From Hyphomicrobiales bacterium (GTDB lineage Bacteria > Pseudomonadota > Alphaproteobacteria > Rhizobiales > Xanthobacteraceae): a DNA stretch of 64,000 nt. Under the pieces are notes generated by a model that searched no databases, was not told the origin of the DNA, and saw only the letters and a list, made by a program, of their open reading frames with translations. The translations under genes and the position numbers were made by a program. Location of the stretch: the NCBI GenBank assembly GCA_017305715.1, contig JAFKKG010000029.1, positions 62,001-126,000 on the forward strand. Reading direction: 5' to 3'. Positions 52,510 to 62,279 of the stretch are shown here, piece by piece; position 1 is the first letter of the stretch, and each line of letters starts with the position of its first letter.

Positions 52510-53340
52510 ATGCCGCAAAATTCAGGTCTGATGCAGGGCAAACGCGGGGTGGTGCTCGGCGTCGCCAACAACCGCTCGATCGCCTGGGGCATTGCCAAGG
52601 CATGCCATGCGGCGGGCGCGGAGATCGCGCTCACCTGGCAGGGCGACGCGCTGAAAAAGCGGGTCGAGCCGCTCGCCAAGGAGTTGGGCGGTATCCTGCT
52701 GGGCCATTGCGACGTCACCGATCCCGCGACCATCGACGCGGTATTCGACGTGCTTGCCGAAAAGTGGGGCAAGATCGATTTCGTCGTGCACGCGATCGCC
52801 TTCTCCGACAAGGACCAGCTCGACGGCCGTTATCTGGAAACCACCGCCGACAATTTCTCCAGGACCATGCTGATCAGCTGCTATTCGCTGACGGCGATCG
52901 CGCAGCGGGCCGAAAGGCTTCTGACCGATGGCGGCTCGATCCTGACGCTGACCTATTACGGCGCCGAGAAATGGATGCCGCATTACAACGTGATGGGCGT
53001 CGCCAAGGCCGCCCTCGAGGCCAGCGTGCGTTACCTGGCCGCCGATCTCGGCGAGAAGAATATCCGCGTCAACGCCATTTCGGCCGGACCGATCAAGACG
53101 CTCGCGGCCTCCGGCATCGGCGATTTCCGCTACATTCTGAAGTGGAACGAATACAACGCGCCGCTGCGCCGTACGGTGAGCATCGAGGAGGTCGGCGACA
53201 GCGCGCTGTATCTGCTGTCGGACATGTCGCGCGGCGTCACCGGCGAGGTACATCACGTCGATTCCGGTTATCACGTCGTCGGCATGAAGCGCCCAGACGC
53301 GCCCGACATTTCGCTCTCCGGTTCATCGCCCAAGGAATAG
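52510..53340 (+). CDS. fabI: Enoyl-ACP reductase (FabI type)
   Basis: NADH-dependent reductase of the last step of the fatty-acid elongation cycle, 276 residues from an ATG preceded by GGAAACCGG; a start at 52531 is an alternative. FabI features: GVANNRSIAWGIAKACH (cofactor loop), DVTDPATIDAVFD, the catalytic Tyr and Lys in HYNVMGVAKAALEASVRYLA (Tyr-x6-Lys), RVNAISAGPIKTLA, and SDMSRGVTGEVHHVDSGYH. Many alphaproteobacteria have two copies. It is followed 11 bases later by the histidine-phosphatase gene. Confidence 0.93.
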   Translation: MPQNSGLMQGKRGVVLGVANNRSIAWGIAKACHAAGAEIALTWQGDALKKRVEPLAKELGGILLGHCDVTDPATIDAVFDVLAEKWGKIDFVVHAIAFSDKDQLDGRYLETTADNFSRTMLISCYSLTAIAQRAERLLTDGGSILTLTYYGAEKWMPHYNVMGVAKAALEASVRYLAADLGEKNIRVNAISAGPIKTLAASGIGDFRYILKWNEYNAPLRRTVSIEEVGDSALYLLSDMSRGVTGEVHHVDSGYHVVGMKRPDAPDISLSGSSPKE

Positions 53341-53351
53341 CCGCCAGTTCG

Positions 53352-53951
53352 ATGCCTGCGCCTGTCATCTACTACATTCGCCATGGCGAGACATCGTGGA
53401 ATGCGCTGGGCCGGCTGCAAGGGGTGCAGGATATTCCGCTGAACGATCTCGGTCGCAAACAGGCGGCCCATGCCGGCAATATCCTTGCCGATCTGTTCGC
53501 CCGCGATGGTCGCGACAAATCCTCACTCTCGTTCGTCGCCAGCCCGCTGATCCGTGCCCGCGCGACGATGGAACTGGTGCGCGGCGCGCTGCAGCTGCCG
53601 CGCGACGGTTATGCGCTCGACGACCGTTTGCGCGAAATCGGCTATGGCCAGTGGGAAGGCTCGACGCTGCCGGAGATGCAGCGGCGCGATCCCGATCTCT
53701 ATGCCAAACGCCAGTCCGAGAAATGGACGGTGTCGCCGCCGGACGGCGAGAGCTATGTCGAGGTCCAGGCCAGGATGCAGGATTGGTACGCGTCCGTTGC
53801 GACGGACACCGTCGCCGTGGCACATGGCGGCACGGCCCGTGCCCTGATGGTGGCGCTGGGCATCGAGACACCGCAGAGTGCCGCCGACCTGACCATCGAG
53901 CAGGGCGCGGTTTACGTCTTCCGGGACGGGACGTTGCAGAAGTATAGTTAA
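53352..53951 (+). CDS. Histidine phosphatase family protein
   Basis: Phosphoglycerate-mutase-like phosphatase, 199 residues from the ATG at MPAPVIYYIRHGET. Catalytic residues: the phosphorylated His in IRHGET (near residue 10), Arg in ASPLIRARATME, the acid in REIGYGQWEG, and the second His in VAVAHGGTARAL. ATG lies 11 bases past the fabI stop, so the genes may be co-transcribed. Substrate unknown; the group includes general phosphatases. A palindromic repeat follows the stop. Confidence 0.9.
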   Translation: MPAPVIYYIRHGETSWNALGRLQGVQDIPLNDLGRKQAAHAGNILADLFARDGRDKSSLSFVASPLIRARATMELVRGALQLPRDGYALDDRLREIGYGQWEGSTLPEMQRRDPDLYAKRQSEKWTVSPPDGESYVEVQARMQDWYASVATDTVAVAHGGTARALMVALGIETPQSAADLTIEQGAVYVFRDGTLQKYS

Positions 53952-53958
53952 TCCATCC

Positions 53959-53996
53959 GCCGTCATGCCCGGCCTTGTGCCGGGCATCCACGCGCG
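53959..53996. repeat. Palindromic repeat downstream of the histidine phosphatase
   Basis: ATGCCCGGC (53965-53973) and GCCGGGCAT (53979-53987) form a 9-bp stem with a CTTGT loop, in the wording CCGTCATGCCCGGCCTTGTGCCGGGCATCCACG typical of a Bradyrhizobium dispersed repeat (recall). It may also end the fabI-phosphatase transcript. Confidence 0.75.
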
Positions 53997-54041
53997 TTAC
54001 GACAAGTCCGAATTGACTTACTTTCCGAGACGAACCGTCAG

Positions 54042-55127
54042 ATGTCCTTCAATACCTTCGGCCACATGTTCCGGGTCACGACCTTCGGCGAGAGCCACGG
54101 GATCGCGATCGGCTGCGTGGTCGATGGCTGTCCGCCGCTGATCCCGCTGACCTCTGAGGAGATCCAGCACGATCTGGATCGCCGCCGTCCCGGCCAGTCG
54201 CGCTTCACCACCCAGCGCCAGGAGCCGGACGCGGTCAAAATCCTGTCCGGCGTGATGGCCCATCCCGAGACCGGCGTGCAGGTCACGACGGGAACGCCGA
54301 TTGCGCTGCTGATCGAGAATACCGATCAGCGCTCGAAGGACTATTCCGAGATCAAGGACAAGTTCCGGCCGGGCCATGCCGACTTCACCTATGAAGCCAA
54401 ATACGGCTTGCGCGATTATCGCGGCGGCGGCCGCTCGTCGGCGCGCGAGACCGCCACGCGTGTCGCGGCCGGCGCCATCGCACGAAAGATACTGCCCGAC
54501 GTGAAGGTGCGCGGCGCGCTGGTGCAGATGGGTCCGCACAAGATCGATCGCGACAAATGGGACTGGGACGAGATCGCACGCAATCCGTTCTTCTGCCCGG
54601 ACAAGGACAAGGCTGCTTTCTTCGAGCAATATCTCGACGGCATCCGCAAGAGCGGCTCCTCGATCGGCGCCGTGATCGAGATCGTCGCCGAAGGCGTGCC
54701 GCCCGGCCTCGGCGCGCCGATCTACGCCAAGCTCGACGGCGAACTGGCGGCGGCGATGATGAGCATCAACGCGGTGAAGGGCGTCGAGATCGGCGCCGGC
54801 TTTGGGGCTGCCGAATTGTCGGGCGAACAAAACGCCGACGAGATGCGCACCGGCAATAACGGCACGCGCTTCCTGTCGAACCATGCCGGCGGCGTTCTCG
54901 GCGGCATCTCGACCGGCCAGCCGGTGGTGGTGCGCTTTGCGGTGAAGCCGACGTCGTCGATCCTGTCGCCGCGCCTGACCGTGGACCGCTCCGGCGCCGA
55001 CACCGACATCATGACCAAGGGCCGCCACGATCCCTGCGTCGGCATCCGCGCCGTGCCGGTCGGCGAGGCCATGATGGCCTGCGTGCTGGCCGATCATCTG
55101 CTGCGCCATCGCGGCCAGGTCGGCTGA
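54042..55127 (+). CDS. aroC: Chorismate synthase
   Basis: Makes chorismate from 5-enolpyruvylshikimate 3-phosphate with reduced FMN, the branch point to aromatic amino acids. 361 residues, full length. Signatures: TFGESHG at the N-terminus, [48 protein letters not shown], and near the end [31 protein letters not shown]. No strong Shine-Dalgarno site precedes the ATG. Flanked by a palindromic repeat and the cyclase gene on the same strand. Confidence 0.96.
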   Translation: MSFNTFGHMFRVTTFGESHGIAIGCVVDGCPPLIPLTSEEIQHDLDRRRPGQSRFTTQRQEPDAVKILSGVMAHPETGVQVTTGTPIALLIENTDQRSKDYSEIKDKFRPGHADFTYEAKYGLRDYRGGGRSSARETATRVAAGAIARKILPDVKVRGALVQMGPHKIDRDKWDWDEIARNPFFCPDKDKAAFFEQYLDGIRKSGSSIGAVIEIVAEGVPPGLGAPIYAKLDGELAAAMMSINAVKGVEIGAGFGAAELSGEQNADEMRTGNNGTRFLSNHAGGVLGGISTGQPVVVRFAVKPTSSILSPRLTVDRSGADTDIMTKGRHDPCVGIRAVPVGEAMMACVLADHLLRHRGQVG

Positions 55128-55220
55128 CTGGCGCGAGCAGCGTCCTGGAATTGCAGGCGTTACGCCGTCTTGCCGCCGCCGCCTTGACGCGCGCCGAACT
55201 TGCGCGGCAAATGTGTTGCC

Positions 55221-56405
55221 ATGAACGCTTCCGAACTGCAGCAAATCACCAACTGGCTGATCGACGGCGCAAGGTCCGTGGTCAACTCCCCGCGGCTGAT
55301 GGCTGAAGTCTGCGAGCGGCTGGCGGAGGCCGGACTGCCGCTCTGGCGTGTCGGCTTTTTCATTCGAACCCTGCATCCCGATATTTTCGGCCGCAACTTC
55401 GTCTGGCGGCCCGGCGCCGAGGTCGAGTTCGGGACGGTCGATTTCAAGATCCTCGATTCACCGGACTATCAGGCCAGCCCGCTGATCCATGTGTTTCAGC
55501 ACGGGCTGGAGGTTCGCGCCCGTATGGACGATCCGCAGAGCAAGCGCTTCCCGATCGTTGACGACATGCGCGCCGAAGGCGTCACCGATTATGTTGCGCT
55601 GCCGCTGTTGTTTACGGACGGTTCGGCGCACGCGTCGAGCTGGACCACCAAGCAGCCCGGAGGCTTCACCGAAGAACAGCTGGCGGCGCTACGACAAATA
55701 ACGACCCCGCTGTCGCGGGTGATCGAGATCATCAGTTTGCGCCGCACGGCCTCTAGCCTGCTGGACACCTATGTCGGCAACCGCGCCGGCGAGCGGATCT
55801 TGGGCGGACAGATTCGCCGCGGTCATACCGAATCGATGAATGCCGCCATCTGGTTGTCCGATCTGCGCGGCTTCACGGCGTTGTCCGACCGCCTGCCGTC
55901 CGAGACGGTCGTCGACATTCTCAATCTGTATTTCGATTGTCAGGTCGCGGCGATCCGCTCCCATGGCGGCGAAGTCCTGAAATACATGGGCGACGGATTG
56001 CTGGCGGTGTTTCCGATCGACGAATATGTCGACGACGAGCAGCAGGTCTGCGCGCGCGTGCTCGAAGCCGCCCAGCAGTCCCGCGCCAGCGTCGCGGAGC
56101 TGCGATATCCGATCGGGGACAGAGTCGAACGGTTTCGTTTCGGTGTCGCCCTGCATGTCGGGCGGATTCTCTACGGCAATATCGGTGGCGGCAACCGGCT
56201 CGACTTCACCTGCATCGGTCCTGCCGTCAACCTGGCGGCGCGGCTGGAAAAGATCGCCGGCCGCCTGCAGCGCACGGTGGTGGCGTCCGAAGGATTCGCC
56301 GGCATCTGCCGGGGAGGATGGAGCGATCTCGGCGAGTTTCCGATCGCGGGGTTCTCGAAGGCCGAGCGCGTCTTCGGACTGGTCGACGAAACGTCGGCGG
56401 CCTAG
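55221..56405 (+). CDS. Adenylate/guanylate cyclase (class III)
   Basis: Nucleotide cyclase, 394 residues. The N-terminal ~190 residues have no obvious membrane span and look like a GAF/PAS-type sensor (FFIRTLHPDIFGRNFVWRPGAEVEFG, DYVALPLLFTDGSAHASSWTT). The catalytic domain, about 210-370, shows LSDLRGFTALSDRL with the metal-binding Asp, KYMGDGLLAVFP (Lys and Asp), NIGGGNRLDFTCIGPAVNLAARLE with the purine-reading Asp, transition-state Asn and Arg. The Lys/Asp pair suggests ATP, thus cAMP. A TTG at 55200 is a possible earlier start. Convergent with clpS. Confidence 0.88.
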   Translation: MNASELQQITNWLIDGARSVVNSPRLMAEVCERLAEAGLPLWRVGFFIRTLHPDIFGRNFVWRPGAEVEFGTVDFKILDSPDYQASPLIHVFQHGLEVRARMDDPQSKRFPIVDDMRAEGVTDYVALPLLFTDGSAHASSWTTKQPGGFTEEQLAALRQITTPLSRVIEIISLRRTASSLLDTYVGNRAGERILGGQIRRGHTESMNAAIWLSDLRGFTALSDRLPSETVVDILNLYFDCQVAAIRSHGGEVLKYMGDGLLAVFPIDEYVDDEQQVCARVLEAAQQSRASVAELRYPIGDRVERFRFGVALHVGRILYGNIGGGNRLDFTCIGPAVNLAARLEKIAGRLQRTVVASEGFAGICRGGWSDLGEFPIAGFSKAERVFGLVDETSAA

Positions 56406-56416
56406 CCCGCGCCGCG

Positions 56417-56722
56417 CTATTCCTCGGGCTCGGTGGTGAACAGCAAAGGGTAGCCCTTGGCGCGGCCGGCGTCGGTGGCACGGGTCGCCTTGGTCTCGGC
56501 GACGTCCTTGGTGAAGACGGCGACCACGCAGACGCCGCGCTGATGCGCGGTGATCATGACCTTGTGGGCCTGATCCTCGGTCATGCGGAATTCGGCCTTC
56601 AACACCGTGACCACGAATTCGCGCGGCGTGTAGTCGTCGTTGACGAGGATGACCTTGTGCAGGCGTGGCCGTTCGGTCTTGGTTTTGACCTTTGTTTTTG
56701 GCTTGGCGACGGTATCGATCAT
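56417..56722 (-). CDS. clpS: ATP-dependent Clp protease adaptor ClpS
   Basis: Adaptor that delivers N-degron substrates to ClpA, 101 residues. Family text: KVILVNDDYTPREFVVTVLKAEF, then HKVMITAHQRGVCVVAVFTKDVAETKATRAT and a Pro-containing end GYPLLFTTEPEE. The N-degron pocket residues (Asn/Asp in VNDDYTP, Met and His in VMITAHQRG) are kept. Alphaproteobacteria often carry ClpS1 and ClpS2; this one has KVMITAHQRGV, like the second type by recall. It stands alone; no clpA is adjacent. Confidence 0.88.
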   Translation of the reverse strand: MIDTVAKPKTKVKTKTERPRLHKVILVNDDYTPREFVVTVLKAEFRMTEDQAHKVMITAHQRGVCVVAVFTKDVAETKATRATDAGRAKGYPLLFTTEPEE

Positions 56723-56959
56723 TCCAGCGGAGACTCCAAGGCAACCAGCTCCGATGGGTACGCGGAGACTGGCTGGCGCGGCAGTCCGTCAGCCACTGCG
56801 TCCTTGAGCGATCGCCGCGGCTGACGGCCATCCCCGTCAGTTTACAGGCTCCGGGCCGGTCCTGAAACTGGGCGTTTTGCGACAGTTTCGGGTCGGTCAG
56901 GTGACGCCATTGCGTCCGCCGCACGCCCCGTGCGTCGCGGCGAACGCCCGGTCTGTTCG

Positions 56960-57844
56960 CTACGGCGGTACGGTGCGCAGATAGGCGACGATATCGGCCA
57001 GATCGGCGGCCTCAAGGGCCGCATAATAGCCATAGGCCATCGGCGCCTTCAGCATCCGCCCGTCGCGGCCGACGCCCTGCGTGATGGCGCGGGAAATTTC
57101 GGCGTCGGTCCAGGCACCGATGCCCGCGGTCGGGTGCGACGTAATGTTGGGCGCGATACTTCCCGGCGCCGCGTCTGGCGTGCCCTCGCGCAGCGGGAAC
57201 GCGCGGCCGCCGCGGCCGAGGCCTGCCTTGAAATCGGATACGCCGCGCGACCACGCCGAATGGCATTCCATGCAATGGCCGATGGTGACGAGATAGGCGC
57301 CACGCCTGACCGGGTCGGCCAGCATGGCTTTGCTGAAACCCGCGTCAGCGTCAGGATAGGGATCGCGCTTCACCGGCACCTTGTAGACGGGATCGGGGAC
57401 TTCGTTCCGGATCGGCTTGACGCTGCGCAAATAGGCAATGATGGCGTCGAGGTCGTCCGGCAGCAGCGCCTTGTAGAAATTGGCGGGCATGATCGCGGCT
57501 AGTTGCACGCCGGCGAGGCGGCCATGATCGGGGCGCGATCCCTGCACCAGGGCGCGCTTGATCTCGGCGTCGCTCCAGCTTCCGATCCCGGTGTCCTTGT
57601 CGGGGGTGATGTTGGGCGCAGTGGCAACGAAAGCCGGCGTGTTGAAGGCGAGGCCGCCCGACAGGGCCCTCTCGGCGACCGGCTTGCCATCGGCGTCGCG
57701 CGGCGTGTGGCAGTTGCCGCAGGCCATGATGGTGTTGACCAGATAGGCGCCGCGTTCGGTCGGCGATCCAGTCCTCTCGGCGGCTTTGGCGCCGCTCGGG
57801 ATGCCCAGCAACAACGCACAGCCGACAATGCTCGCTCGAAGCAT
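56960..57844 (-). CDS. Diheme cytochrome c, exported
   Basis: Periplasmic c-type cytochrome, 294 residues. The ATG preceded by CAGCGGGAGAAATTTC is preferred over one 17 codons upstream. A Sec signal covers residues 1-22 (SIVGCALLLGIPSGAKA-AE). Two heme sites, CGNCH near residue 42 and CMECH near 195, each follow a GAYLV segment, with TPAFVATAPNITPDKDTGIG-type and PNITSHPTAGIG repeats showing an internal duplication. Such proteins pass electrons from alcohol or sugar dehydrogenases or thiosulfate enzymes; no partner gene is adjacent. Confidence 0.9.
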   Translation of the reverse strand: MLRASIVGCALLLGIPSGAKAAERTGSPTERGAYLVNTIMACGNCHTPRDADGKPVAERALSGGLAFNTPAFVATAPNITPDKDTGIGSWSDAEIKRALVQGSRPDHGRLAGVQLAAIMPANFYKALLPDDLDAIIAYLRSVKPIRNEVPDPVYKVPVKRDPYPDADAGFSKAMLADPVRRGAYLVTIGHCMECHSAWSRGVSDFKAGLGRGGRAFPLREGTPDAAPGSIAPNITSHPTAGIGAWTDAEISRAITQGVGRDGRMLKAPMAYGYYAALEAADLADIVAYLRTVPP

Positions 57845-58012
57845 GAAATTTCTCCCGCTGGGAACGCGATCTAGCGCAGACGAATCGAGGCGCAATATTG
57901 CCCGAATCGAGACGGGGGAAGGCTAACCCAAATGTGAAGGACAGATGATATCAGCCCTTTGCGCGGCGCATTTTGCGTGTCACCATCGCCGGCAATCGAC
58001 GGGAGGGCAGCG

Positions 58013-58888
58013 ATGCGCTGGTATGTCTCGATCGGAGCTGTGCTTGTGGCAGGCATTCTCGCCGGCAGCGACGCCGCGGGTGTTACTGCGCCGAGCCCGA
58101 AAAACCAGCTTGGGAACCAACCGAACCATCCTCCGGGCCGTGAACTGGTCCAAAAGGAAGCAACGGTCGACGTCGAACTGGTTCTGGCCGTCGACGTCTC
58201 CTACTCGATGGACATGGATGAGCTGGCGATCCAGCGCGAGGGGTACGCGCAGGCCATCGTCTCCAAGGAGTTCCTGCAGGCGCTGAAGACCGGCCCGAAC
58301 GGCAAGATTGCCGTGACCTATTTCGAATGGGCAGCCTCCAGCGACCAGAAGATCATCATCCCTTGGCGGGTGATCGATGGGCCCGAGACGGCGGATGCCG
58401 TCGCCAATGAAATCATGAAGACCCCGATCCGCCGGGCGTCACGCACCTCGATCTCCGGCGCGATCAATTTCGCGATGCCGCTGTTCGAGGAGAACCCGCA
58501 CCGTGGCCTGCGCCGCGTGATCGATATTTCCGGCGACGGCCCGAACAACAACGGCTCCCCCGTCGTCGTCGCCCGCGATGCCGCGGTGGAGAAGGGGATC
58601 GTCATCAACGGCCTGCCGATCATGGTGAAGGAGCCGTCCTATTCCACCATGGATATCGACAATCTTGACGACTACTACGAGGATTGCGTAATCGGCGGTC
58701 CCGGCTCGTTCGTGGTGACGATCAAGGAGCGCGAGAAGTTCAAGGAGGCGATCCGCACCAAGCTGTTGCTGGAGGTCGCGGGCCGCACGCCCGAACGTCC
58801 GGTCGTGCCGGTTGCGGGCAAGGAAAAGGAACCGCGCGTCAATTGCCTGATCGGCGAAAAAATCTGGCAGGATCGCTGGGGGCGGTAA
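58013..58888 (+). CDS. DUF1194 (von Willebrand factor A-like) exported protein
   Basis: A 291-residue protein; GGGAGGGCAGCG precedes the ATG. A signal peptide covers about residues 1-22 (WYVSIGAVLVAGILAGSDAAG). The VWA-like domain, about 45-255, has the metal-adhesion motif AVDVSYSMDMDE (DxSxS), SGAINFAMPLF with the Thr/Ser position, and DISGDGPNNNGSPV. Other Bradyrhizobium genomes carry several DUF1194 genes by recall. Role unknown, perhaps protein-protein binding in the periplasm. Divergent from the cytochrome gene upstream. Confidence 0.82.
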   Translation: MRWYVSIGAVLVAGILAGSDAAGVTAPSPKNQLGNQPNHPPGRELVQKEATVDVELVLAVDVSYSMDMDELAIQREGYAQAIVSKEFLQALKTGPNGKIAVTYFEWAASSDQKIIIPWRVIDGPETADAVANEIMKTPIRRASRTSISGAINFAMPLFEENPHRGLRRVIDISGDGPNNNGSPVVVARDAAVEKGIVINGLPIMVKEPSYSTMDIDNLDDYYEDCVIGGPGSFVVTIKEREKFKEAIRTKLLLEVAGRTPERPVVPVAGKEKEPRVNCLIGEKIWQDRWGR

Positions 58889-59070
58889 GTGCCGGCTTGA
58901 ATTCCGTCGATCTTCTGTCAGTCTCGTGCGCGGCGTTTGGCGTCACCCGTCCGAACGCACGTCGAACTTCCACTCCCTTCCATCGTCACCCCGCCCTCGA
59001 CAAAGGATGAAGATGACGACGCAGGCTTGCTTTCCGGGCCGGACCTTGGTCGGGGCGCGATAGCCATCCG

Positions 59071-60249
59071 ATGACTTTCAGAAATCCTTCATCGCAAATT
59101 CTGGCCGCCTTGCGTGAAAGCCAATGGTTGACCCACGACCGCGTGACCGCCGTTACCCGCGTGCTGCTCGTTCTGTCGGTCGGCTCCGTCGCCATCATTC
59201 CATGGGCCGCGCCGACGATAAACGTCGGTCTCGACTTCGGCGCGTTCTGGACTTCCGCCAGATTCGCGCTCAATGGCCACGCCGCGCAGGCCTATGGCGA
59301 GCCGGAACGCATTGCCTTGGCGGCCCTGTTCGGGCCGGGAAACTATGCGCCGTTCTTCTATCCTCCACCCGCCCTGCTTTTCTTGCTTCCCTTTGCGCTG
59401 CTGCCTTTTGCGACGGCGGTGGGAATTTGGGTCACGGCCACCGGGACTGCCTACGCAATTGCGATTCGGGCTATTCTGAAGGGCGGATCGATCATTCCCG
59501 CGATCGCGTTTCCAGCGGTCGCGGTGTGCGCGCTTTTCGGGCAAAACTCGCTGTTTTCGGCCGCGCTCCTGGGGGGATCTGCGGTTACCCTGGACCGCTA
59601 CCCCGTGGTTGCCGGCGTATTCATCGGTGCTCTCGTGTACAAGCCGCAACTGGCGGTTCTCGCGCCGCTCGTGCTGCTATCGGCCAGAAGATGGCGAGCC
59701 TTTGCATCGGCGTCGGTGACCAGCCTTCTGCTGATCGCGGGATCCGCTGTTGTGTTCGGGATCGAGCCGTGGAGGGAATTCATCCGGGTCGTTCCGGAAG
59801 CCGGCGCCTGGAATGTGGGCGGCGCTCCCGGCTTCGATAAATTCGCCAGTCTTTTTGCCGCCATAAGGGTGTTGGGCGGGTCGACCGGCCTGGCCTGGTC
59901 GGTTCAGTACATGGTTGCTGCCATGGCGATCACGGCACTCGTCCTCATCGCATGGAAGCGACCGGGCGGGAGAGCCGAGATAGCGCTTCTGGTGGCGACG
60001 ACGGGTCTTTGCCTGCCCTTTTTCGGCAGCTACGATATGGTGCTTTTCGCGGTGCCCGGCGCCTGGTTGATTTCCGAAGCGGTCGAGAACGGATGGCTGC
60101 CCTATGAGCGCATCATGCTCGCCGCGCTCTACATTACGCCGTTCTTGATGATACCTGCGAGTGCCAATGATGTGCCGCTCGCGCCGATCGCCATACTGGC
60201 ATTGACGATATTGGTGATCCGGCGAATCCGGCATTTGCCGCGATCATGA
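59071..60249 (+). CDS. DUF2029/GT87-like membrane glycosyltransferase family protein
   Basis: Polytopic membrane protein, 392 residues, about ten hydrophobic segments. The first external loop has LDFGAFWTSARFALNGHAAQAYGEPE, with the acidic residue in DFGAFW typical of GT-C enzymes of the GT87/DUF2029 group, and FFYPPPALLFLLPFALLPF follows. GALVYKPQLAVLAPLVLL and a membrane end match the family. Relatives use polyprenyl-phosphate mannose or arabinose donors; no donor gene is near. The start has only a weak ribosome site. Confidence 0.72.
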   Translation: MTFRNPSSQILAALRESQWLTHDRVTAVTRVLLVLSVGSVAIIPWAAPTINVGLDFGAFWTSARFALNGHAAQAYGEPERIALAALFGPGNYAPFFYPPPALLFLLPFALLPFATAVGIWVTATGTAYAIAIRAILKGGSIIPAIAFPAVAVCALFGQNSLFSAALLGGSAVTLDRYPVVAGVFIGALVYKPQLAVLAPLVLLSARRWRAFASASVTSLLLIAGSAVVFGIEPWREFIRVVPEAGAWNVGGAPGFDKFASLFAAIRVLGGSTGLAWSVQYMVAAMAITALVLIAWKRPGGRAEIALLVATTGLCLPFFGSYDMVLFAVPGAWLISEAVENGWLPYERIMLAALYITPFLMIPASANDVPLAPIAILALTILVIRRIRHLPRS

Positions 60250-60278
60250 CTGCGGCTGCCCGGGCACCAGTAGCCCGT

Positions 60279-61529
60279 TCACCGCTTGCGCACGAACCGC
60301 GCCACCAGCTCGACATGCGGCGTGTGACGGAACTGGTCGACCGGCGTCACGCCCTCGATCGTATAGCCGCCATCGATCAGGATTCTGGCATCGCGCGCGA
60401 ATGTCGTGACGTTGCAGGACACGGACACCACCGTCGGAATTTTGCTCGCGGCAAGTTGCGTCACCTGTGCCTGCGCGCCCTGCCGCGGCGGATCGAACAC
60501 GACGGTGTCGTAGTCGCGCAACTCCTGCGGCATCAGCGGCCGGCGGAACAGGTCGCGTGCTTCGGCCTTGACCGGCTTCAGTCCGGACGTCGATGTCGCC
60601 GCCTTCTGCAGGGCGGTTACGGCGCCGGCGTCGCTATCGAAGGCGGCGATCCGCGATTTCGCGGCCAGCCGAAGCGCGAACGGGCCGACGCCGCAAAACA
60701 GGTCGGCGATATATTTGCCGCGCCTGCAATGGTCGGCGACCAATGCAGCGAGCGTTTCCTCGCCGGCCACGGTCGCCTGCAGGAATGATCCGGGCGGCAG
60801 GGCAACCTGCGCGGTGCCGATGCTGACGACCGGCGGCGTTCGCATCAACACCAGTTCGCCATGGCGCGTCAGCCGCGCCAGGCGTTGCTGTTCAGCGACG
60901 CGTGACAGTTTTCCGATCAGCGCCGTCGCGAGCAGCCCGGAGCCGCGCACGTCGACATCGAGCCCGCTATGGGTCGCCGTGATCTGGATATCGAGCGGCT
61001 TGCCGACCGAGATCAGCGGTTCGGCAATCGCCCAGGCGGCCTCGATCGCGCCGTCCAGATGCGGGTCGAGGATCGGGCAGCGGTCGATCGGGATGATGTC
61101 GTGCGAATTGGCGGCCGCGAAGCCGACCTTGAGCACCTCATGCGTACCCATCCGCGCATGCAGGGTGATGCGGCGGCGGCCGAGGCCGTGGGCGTCGACG
61201 AGCGGCGCCACCTCGCAGTCGATCCCGGCCTGCGCCAGGGTTGCGACCACGATCGCGCGCTTCCAGGCGCGATAGGGCACGGCGTCCCAGTGCTGGATCG
61301 CGCAGCCGCCGCAGATGCCGAAATGCGGACAGAACGGCGCAACACGCTCCGCGCTGGCGCGTTCGACCTTGATCAGCCGGCGGCGGTCCGGATGACCCGG
61401 CACGTGCTCGGCATGCACCGTCTCGCCGCCGAGGGCGTAGGGCACGTAGACCGTCATGCCGGCTGCCATGGCGACGCCATCGCCGCGATGGCCGACATGG
61501 TCGATCACGAGGTGTTCGGGTTCAGCCAC
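60279..61529 (-). CDS. Class I SAM-dependent RNA (uracil-5-)-methyltransferase (TrmA/RlmC/RlmD type)
   Basis: Methylates C5 of a uridine in RNA, 416 residues. Start GTG at 61529, overlapping the tlyA stop by eight bases; longer forms run into an Arg/Ser-rich shadow. An N-terminal TRAM-like stretch ([16 protein letters not shown]) leads, then iron-sulfur cysteines [10 protein letters not shown] with a distant CPILDP. The SAM domain has [14 protein letters not shown], and the catalytic site FDPPRQGA and [13 protein letters not shown] (nucleophile Cys). Last gene of the dxs operon. Exact target rRNA or tRNA position unclear. Confidence 0.9.
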   Translation of the reverse strand: MAEPEHLVIDHVGHRGDGVAMAAGMTVYVPYALGGETVHAEHVPGHPDRRRLIKVERASAERVAPFCPHFGICGGCAIQHWDAVPYRAWKRAIVVATLAQAGIDCEVAPLVDAHGLGRRRITLHARMGTHEVLKVGFAAANSHDIIPIDRCPILDPHLDGAIEAAWAIAEPLISVGKPLDIQITATHSGLDVDVRGSGLLATALIGKLSRVAEQQRLARLTRHGELVLMRTPPVVSIGTAQVALPPGSFLQATVAGEETLAALVADHCRRGKYIADLFCGVGPFALRLAAKSRIAAFDSDAGAVTALQKAATSTSGLKPVKAEARDLFRRPLMPQELRDYDTVVFDPPRQGAQAQVTQLAASKIPTVVSVSCNVTTFARDARILIDGGYTIEGVTPVDQFRHTPHVELVARFVRKR

Positions 61530-62277
61530 GGCGCGCACCGAGGAAGAATTCGATGTTGCCGTCGCCGCCGGTGATCGAGGATGGAAAGATCTGGATGTCG
61601 GTGCAGCCCTGCGAGGTCGCGAAGGCCACGATGTCGTCGCAGATTTCCTGATGCACCATCGCATTGCGGATGATGCCGCGCTTGGCGTGTTTTCGTGCCG
61701 CCTCGAATTGCGGCTTGATCAGCGCCAGCAGATGCATGGGCGCCGCCGCCAGCGAGAGTGCCACCGGCAGCACCGCCTTCAGCGAGATGAAGCTGACGTC
61801 GATCACGACGATGTCGGGCCGCGCCGGCAGGCGCTTGCCTTCGAAGGCGCGAATATCCGTCGCTTCCATCGATACGATTTTGGGGTGGCCCTGTAGCGAG
61901 GGATGCAATTGGCCATGGCCGACGTCGACCGCGAATACGAGGCTGGCGCCGTTCGCGAGCAGCACTTCGGTAAAGCCGCCGGTCGAGGCGCCGACGTCCA
62001 GGCAAATATGGTTCTCGATCTCGATCGGATATTGTTCCAGCGCGCCTGCCAGTTTGACACCGCCGCGCGAGACATAGGGATGCGCGGGCTGCGCGGAGAG
62101 GTTCGCATGGGCGGCGATCAGGTCAGACGCCTTCGCGACCGTCTTGCCATCGGCCGTCACGCCGCCGGCCTCGATTGCGGCGCGGGCACGGGCCCGGCTT
62201 TCGAACAGGCCGCGCTCGACCAGCAGCACGTCCGCGCGCTTGCGGGGAGAAGTCTTGTTGTCGTTCGTGTCGGCCAA
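61522..62277 (-). CDS. tlyA: TlyA family rRNA (cytidine-2'-O)-methyltransferase/hemolysin
   Basis: RNA methyltransferase with an N-terminal S4 domain, 251 residues. TTG start at 62277, two bases after the nucleoside transferase stop; upstream ORF is shadow. S4: [29 protein letters not shown] (about 12-40). FtsJ/RrmJ-like SAM domain: [45 protein letters not shown] and LIKPQFEA. In mycobacteria TlyA makes 2'-O-methyl cytidine in 16S and 23S rRNA; here it is assigned by homology. dxs-tlyA linkage is common in alphaproteobacteria. Confidence 0.9.
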   Translation of the reverse strand: MADTNDNKTSPRKRADVLLVERGLFESRARARAAIEAGGVTADGKTVAKASDLIAAHANLSAQPAHPYVSRGGVKLAGALEQYPIEIENHICLDVGASTGGFTEVLLANGASLVFAVDVGHGQLHPSLQGHPKIVSMEATDIRAFEGKRLPARPDIVVIDVSFISLKAVLPVALSLAAAPMHLLALIKPQFEAARKHAKRGIIRNAMVHQEICDDIVAFATSQGCTDIQIFPSSITGGDGNIEFFLGARRG

Positions 62278-62279
62278 TT

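Noticed and set aside
52602-53951. 449-codon forward frame over fabI and the phosphatase
   Set aside because: Only its last 200 codons (from 53352) are a protein; the first part is fabI read in another frame.
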